Origin: Chloromonas sp. AAM2
Lineage: Eukaryota; Chlorophyta; Chlorophyceae; Chlamydomonadales; Chlamydomonadaceae
Assembly (NCBI GenBank): GCA_004335635.1
Contig: QAXH01006426.1
Span: 12,330-23,898 of the forward strand
Length of the DNA stretch: 11,569 nt
Direction: 5' to 3'
Shown: positions 8,196 to 11,569 of the stretch, piece after piece
Layout of the letters: every line of letters starts with the position of its first letter
Numbering within the stretch: the first letter of the stretch is position 1
The notes under the pieces: generated by a model
Told to the model about the DNA's origin: nothing
Seen by the model: only the letters and a program-made list of their open reading frames with translations
The model's database searches: none
Program-made: the position numbers and the translations under genes

Positions 8196-8237
8196 CATTG
8201 AACATCCAACATCGAACAAGGAACATTGAATGTTGAA
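8196..8237. repeat. Degenerate 7-nt tandem repeat of GAACATT-type words
   Basis: From 8200 the sequence reads as consecutive heptamers: GAACATC, CAACATC, GAACAAG, GAACATT, GAATGTT, GAAG. The fourth and fifth units invert and form an AACATT-G-AATGTT palindrome at 8222-8234. It is non-coding and sits upstream of the small membrane protein gene and downstream of the WbqC-family gene. Related words recur at 9031-9093 on the other side of that gene. Confidence 0.7.
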
Positions 8238-8262
8238 GTGCAGGAGAAGTGTTTCGCGAGAA

Positions 8263-8366
8263 TCTGCGCCTAACTCTGCGAAACTCAGCGAAAAAAAAGA
8301 TAGGAGTCTATGGTTAAAAATTTGTTTACGCAGAGGTTCGCTGATAAATCGCGGAGTCGCGCAGAG
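8263..8366. repeat. Imperfect inverted repeat made of CGCnGAG words at about 10-11-nt spacing
   Basis: The left arm (8263-8292) carries TCTGCGC, ACTCTGCGA and TCAGCGAA. The right arm (8337-8365) carries their exact reverse complements in the matching order, separated by short bulges of 3-4 bases against 1-4 bases. CGCnGA-type words start at 8329, 8339, 8350 and 8360 on the plus strand, spacings of 10, 11 and 10. The left arm has the same words in the opposite orientation at spacings of 12 and 10. The block ends 4 bases before the stop codon of the WbqC-family gene, so it may serve as its transcript end, although there is no proper T run. Confidence 0.75.
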
Positions 8367-8369
8367 TAA

Positions 8370-9032
8370 TTAGGTTAGTTTCTCAAATATCCGAAAGCTT
8401 TCTTTGCCTTCGTTGAATAGGAGGTCGAGGATGCTTAATCCGGGCAGAAACTCATTGCCAACATGTGAATATTCGGGGTGTACTTCTAATGCTTCTTGGG
8501 CCAAATCACTTCGCCACTGGTAATGTCTAGACTCATGCTCCTGAAATAAAACATCGGCATCCATTCGTTTAGCAAAAACATCGGGATTGGGATCAAAATC
8601 GGTGAACTGGCTGGCCAGTTTATATTCGATATCGAATTCCACGTACTTCATCAATCGTCCAAAAAACCAAGTATTGAGGTCGATCAGTTTTTCAAACTCA
8701 GCAAAATGGTAAATATCAGCTTCCAGCTCCTCAACAAAAAAATCGTACCAGGTGGCTTCGGAGTAATTATGGTGAAGGGCATTCCAAAACGGCTCTATCC
8801 ATTCTTCTTCCTGTTCAATGCGAACGTCCCGAATCGGCTTTTTCCGGTCTTCTGTTTTTACAGGGATATTGATCCACTGCTGACCATTTTCTCCTTTAAT
8901 TGCAGCCCGATGCGTTCGTCCTTTCCGGTGCCACTGCTCCATATCGTTCCAAACCACAACATCTGCTTTCAGCATGGCTGCAAGGTCATACAAATTCGGA
9001 GCAAATTGGGGTTGAATAAGCGAAAGGCGCAA
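8370..9032 (-). CDS. WbqC-family protein
   Basis: Predicted 220-residue soluble protein of the WbqC-like family (PF08889), which is often found in O-antigen or other surface-sugar clusters but has no firmly known reaction that I can cite. The match rests on the N-terminal family pattern: a short beta strand ending in IQPQF (6-10), then a conserved DMEQWHRKGRTHRAAIKG block (about 31-48), WINIPVKT (54-61) and the PIRDVRIE segment. Length is typical. It has no signal peptide or membrane segment. The start must be TTG (9032-9030): there is no ATG near the family N-terminus, and an in-frame TAA lies only 12 bases upstream. It is divergent from gltX and bracketed by repeats on both sides, with no other sugar-biosynthesis genes in view. 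Confidence 0.82.
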   Translation of the reverse strand: MRLSLIQPQFAPNLYDLAAMLKADVVVWNDMEQWHRKGRTHRAAIKGENGQQWINIPVKTEDRKKPIRDVRIEQEEEWIEPFWNALHHNYSEATWYDFFVEELEADIYHFAEFEKLIDLNTWFFGRLMKYVEFDIEYKLASQFTDFDPNPDVFAKRMDADVLFQEHESRHYQWRSDLAQEALEVHPEYSHVGNEFLPGLSILDLLFNEGKESFRIFEKLT

Positions 9033-9093
9033 TGTTGAACTTTAAATTTTAAATGTTGAATTGAAACTTAGTCAATTCAACATTTAAAATTTA
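9031..9093. repeat. 22-bp perfect palindrome with 7-nt periodic AATGTTG/AACATTT words between WbqC-family gene and gltX
   Basis: Arms at 9043-9064 and 9072-9093 are exact reverse complements around a 7-base loop (AACTTAG). The stretch also reads in heptamers: AATGTTG, AACTTTA, AATTTTA, AATGTTG, AATTGAA, then after the loop TCAATTC, AACATTT, AAAATTT. AATGTTGAA occurs twice, at 9031-9039 and 9052-9060. It occupies the divergent promoter region of gltX and the WbqC-family gene, and touches the TTG start of the latter. It is A/T-rich with no T run right after the hairpin, so it does not look like a simple terminator. Confidence 0.8.
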
Positions 9094-9156
9094 GCACTTA
9101 AAATTTCTTATCTTTTGAAGCTATAAATAGAAGAATTCATCAAAACAAAATACCAC

Positions 9157-10635
9157 ATGTCAGTTCGCGTACGATTTGCGCCTTCCCCAACCGGATTTTT
9201 ACATATTGGCGGACTCCGGACCGCCCTTTATAATTATTTATTTGCTCGTCATCACGATGGAAAGTTTGTGCTCCGAATAGAGGATACCGATCAATCTCGT
9301 TACGTAGAAGGAGCCGAGCAGGACATCATCGATTCCCTGGAATGGACGGGAATGGAGATAGACGAGGGTCCCGGAAAAGGCGGTGAGTTTGGTCCTTACC
9401 GACAGAGCGAGCGCAAAAATATGTACCTGAAGTATGCTGAGCAGCTGATTGAAAACGATCAGGCATACTATGCATTCGATACCGTGGAAGAAATTGATGA
9501 GATGCGCGAACGGCTTAAGAAGTCCGGAAACCCATCACCAAAATATGATGCCATCACGCGTCAGTCCATGAAGAACAGCCTCACTTTACCAAAAGATGAA
9601 GTTCAAAAACGCCTTGAAAATGGCGATGAATATGTCGTTCGCATTAAGGTTCCCCGAAAAGAAAATATTCGATTCGAGGATGAAATCCGCGGACATGTGT
9701 CTTTTGATACCGAAGGCCTGGATGATCAGGTTTTGTTGAAGTCCGATGGGATGCCGACCTATCACCTGGCGAATGTAGTGGACGACCATACTATGGAAAT
9801 CACGCATGTAATCCGCGGCGAAGAATGGCTCAGTAGTACGCCAAAACACATATTGTTGTACAATGCATTTGGATGGGAGGCTCCGAAGATGGCGCATCTG
9901 CCATTGATTATGAGTCCAAGCGGAGGAAAGCTATCGAAGCGAAAAGCTGAAAGTGAAGGTATACCGGTGAACACCAAAGATTATATTTCCGGAAATTACG
10001 AACCGGATGCACTTGTTAATTTTCTTGCGTATTTGGGGTGGAGTCCGGGAGACGATTCTGAAATTCATTCTCTTGAAGAACTGTGTGAGCTGTTTACGCT
10101 CGACCGGGTATCCAAAGGCGGCGCAGTGTTCAATTTCAAGAAACTGATGTGGTACAATGAAAATTATATCCGTGAGCATTCAGTAGAAGAGTTGAAACCT
10201 CGTGTTAAAGGTTTGTTTGAAGATTCAAAATTTGTGATTCCAAGCGATGATTTCTTGACGGAGGTCATCGAATTGTTGCACGAGCGTGTATCAAAAATTG
10301 ATGAATTTGTAAGTATGGGATCCTTCTTTTTTGAAGCTCCGAAGGAGTACGACGAAAAAGCACTCAAAAAATGGAAAGAAGACAGTCCTGTGATCCTAAA
10401 GGCTTATAGAGACAAGATTGAAAAACTTTCAGAAGATGAATTCGAAGCCGTCACGTTGAAAGACAAAATCAAGGAGACGATTGCAGAATTTGAAGTTGGT
10501 TTCGGTAAATTGATGATGCCTCTTCGCGTAGCCGTTAGTGGACAAGGTTTTGGTCCTGACCTTACACCGGCGCTGGAGCTGATTGGCAAGCAAGAAGTTC
10601 TCAAGCGGATAGACGTTGCAATTGAAAGACTATAA
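9157..10635 (+). CDS. gltX: Glutamyl-tRNA synthetase (glutamate--tRNA ligase)
   Basis: Predicted 492-residue cytosolic class I synthetase that charges tRNA-Glu with glutamate using ATP. The HIGH-type motif is HIGG at 16-19 in FAPSPTGFLHIGGLRTAL, and the KMSKS-type loop is KLSKR at 258-262. Glutamate and tRNA-acceptor motifs RIEDTDQSR (40-48) and GMPTYHLANVVDDH (198-211) are present, and the helical anticodon-binding domain fills about 330-492. The insert that carries zinc cysteines in E. coli GluRS reads AYYAFDT (103-109), with no Cys, so no zinc is expected there. Length is normal for bacteria. The ATG at 9157 gives the canonical N-terminus. It is divergent from the WbqC-family gene and closed by a terminator, so it is probably a single-gene unit. 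Whether it also charges tRNA-Gln depends on gatCAB, which is not in view. Confidence 0.98.
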   Translation: MSVRVRFAPSPTGFLHIGGLRTALYNYLFARHHDGKFVLRIEDTDQSRYVEGAEQDIIDSLEWTGMEIDEGPGKGGEFGPYRQSERKNMYLKYAEQLIENDQAYYAFDTVEEIDEMRERLKKSGNPSPKYDAITRQSMKNSLTLPKDEVQKRLENGDEYVVRIKVPRKENIRFEDEIRGHVSFDTEGLDDQVLLKSDGMPTYHLANVVDDHTMEITHVIRGEEWLSSTPKHILLYNAFGWEAPKMAHLPLIMSPSGGKLSKRKAESEGIPVNTKDYISGNYEPDALVNFLAYLGWSPGDDSEIHSLEELCELFTLDRVSKGGAVFNFKKLMWYNENYIREHSVEELKPRVKGLFEDSKFVIPSDDFLTEVIELLHERVSKIDEFVSMGSFFFEAPKEYDEKALKKWKEDSPVILKAYRDKIEKLSEDEFEAVTLKDKIKETIAEFEVGFGKLMMPLRVAVSGQGFGPDLTPALELIGKQEVLKRIDVAIERL

Positions 10636-10662
10636 ATGATGTTCTAAATACCTTGTAAGAAT

Positions 10663-10693
10663 TGGCTGTCTGAATATTCGGATGGCCATTTTT
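10663..10693 (+). terminator. Rho-independent terminator after gltX
   Basis: A 10-bp stem (TGGCTGTCTG / CGGATGGCCA, three G-T pairs) closes an AATATT loop and is followed by five T. It lies 28 bases after the gltX stop codon and separates gltX from the DUF305 gene. Confidence 0.8.
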
Positions 10694-10827
10694 ATATGGA
10701 AAAGGTTTATTTCACTACAAAATGCGTTTACAATTGCTAATAGTTTTTCTTCAGGAATGCCCTTATAATAGCAATCACCAACAATAGAATGTTTATTACA
10801 TATTCAAAATAAAGAGAATTCGGACGA

Positions 10828-11550
10828 ATGAACTATTCAATTATTAGCAAGCTGCTACTTTGTATTGTTTTAGCAGGAGCGTTAGTATCCTGTAAAAGCA
10901 GTCAGGTAACCACAGAATCCTCTTCTGAAAGTGAGACAGTTAAAGTAGAAAATAATACCGATTCAGAATCTGAAGAAGAATTAGAGGAGCTTTATTGGCA
11001 GCGTCAGGAAGAAGCCTTAATGAACTTTTCGCAAGACGATGTAAAATTTATGACCGGTATGATTGCTCATCATGCACAGGCATTGATTATGTCAGATCTT
11101 GCTCCAAAAAATAACGCAAGCCCGGATATTCAGCGATTAGCGGCACGTATCATCAATGCGCAAAAAGATGAAATCAACTCCATGCAGCGCTGGCTTAGAG
11201 ACCGTGGGCAACCGGTTCCGGAGGTGCATATCGAAGGGTTGAAGTTGATGATTCACGGACTTGGCGAAGACCACATGAAAATGGACCATACCAATATGGC
11301 GGGGATGCTGTCGCCTGCTCAATTGAAAGAGCTAAGTGAAGCCAAAGGGAAAGAATTTGACCGTCTGTTTCTAAAATATATGATCGACCATCATCAGGGG
11401 GCGGTAACAATGGTTACGAAGTTATTCAATTCAGAAGGAGCAGTTCAGGACGAGGCAGCGTTTAAATTAGCTTCTGACATTCAGGTAGATCAAAGAACAG
11501 AAATTGATCGTATGCAACTTATGCTGGACGAGATCACAGCATCAAATTAA
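10828..11550 (+). CDS. DUF305 lipoprotein, probable metal-binding periplasmic or surface protein
   Basis: Predicted 240-residue lipoprotein with lipobox LVSC and Cys22, then a Ser/Glu-rich linker to about residue 60. The rest is a DUF305 (PF03713) module, a ferritin-like helical fold made of two related halves. Each half carries the family motif: MIAHH at 78-82 followed by AQALIM, and MIDHH at 185-189 followed by QGAVTM. Between them lies a Met/His-rich segment (about 141-160, with H143, H149, M150, M152, H154, M157, M160) that resembles the family's HM-rich linker. DUF305 proteins are often linked to copper handling, so extracytoplasmic copper binding is a reasonable inference but is not proven by sequence alone. 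No copper transporter or oxidase lies in the window. It is the last gene here, with 19 bases after its stop. Confidence 0.93.
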   Translation: MNYSIISKLLLCIVLAGALVSCKSSQVTTESSSESETVKVENNTDSESEEELEELYWQRQEEALMNFSQDDVKFMTGMIAHHAQALIMSDLAPKNNASPDIQRLAARIINAQKDEINSMQRWLRDRGQPVPEVHIEGLKLMIHGLGEDHMKMDHTNMAGMLSPAQLKELSEAKGKEFDRLFLKYMIDHHQGAVTMVTKLFNSEGAVQDEAAFKLASDIQVDQRTEIDRMQLMLDEITASN

Positions 11551-11569
11551 GTTGAAATAAAAATAGATA

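Noticed and set aside
8176..8369. CRISPR array or small RNA gene in the repeat-rich gap
   Set aside because: The repeat units are only 7 nt or 10-11 nt apart and degenerate, with no spacers of constant size. No promoter-terminator pair for an RNA gene is visible.
9107..9156. A Bacteroidota-type -7 box (TAnnTTTG-like TATCTTTTG) as the gltX promoter
   Set aside because: It carries one extra base compared with the consensus and no matching -33 element could be placed, so I do not report a promoter.
9586..9977. Long minus-strand frames inside gltX
   Set aside because: They lie opposite a certain, full-length gltX and have no recognisable domain. They are shadows of the coding frame.

Overview
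This window looks like ordinary chromosome from a free-living, probably marine member of the Bacteroidota/Rhodothermota group, with Balneolaceae-like bacteria the best guess. Three things point there. It holds a SusD/RagB nutrient-binding lipoprotein, a DUF5118/DUF5117/DUF4953-type zinc metalloprotease lipoprotein and a Bacteroidota-style GluRS without zinc cysteines. No convincing Shine-Dalgarno sequence precedes any start codon; the leaders are A/T-rich instead. The DNA is moderately AT-rich. Genus-level placement is inference.

Left part, plus strand: the 3' end of a susD-like gene (1-509) closes with a strong terminator. A separately transcribed 838-residue secreted metalloprotease lipoprotein follows (695-3211), with its own terminator, and then a membrane-bound sterol desaturase/fatty acid hydroxylase-family enzyme (3337-4227). 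That enzyme converges on a minus-strand block across a hairpin that overlaps its stop codon.

Middle, minus strand, read right to left: a WbqC-family protein (9032-8370), a previously unlisted 42-residue single-helix membrane protein (8175-8047), a sodium:solute symporter starting 3 bases after it (8043-6316), and a large multidomain beta-sandwich surface lipoprotein (6193-4283). The last has a 14-bp inverted repeat in its leader. The tiny protein and the symporter form the clearest two-gene unit in the window.

Right part, plus strand: gltX (9157-10635) with a terminator, then a DUF305 lipoprotein (10828-11550).

The most unusual non-coding material brackets the WbqC gene. On one side are degenerate 7-nt-periodic AACATT/AATGTT words and an inverted array of CGCnGAG words spaced about one helical turn apart. 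On the other side is a 22-bp perfect palindrome built from the same 7-nt words. I see no CRISPR array, tRNA, rRNA, IS element or phage gene, and no complete novel defence or biosynthetic system. The best candidates for something undescribed are the microprotein-symporter pair and the two periodic repeat families.
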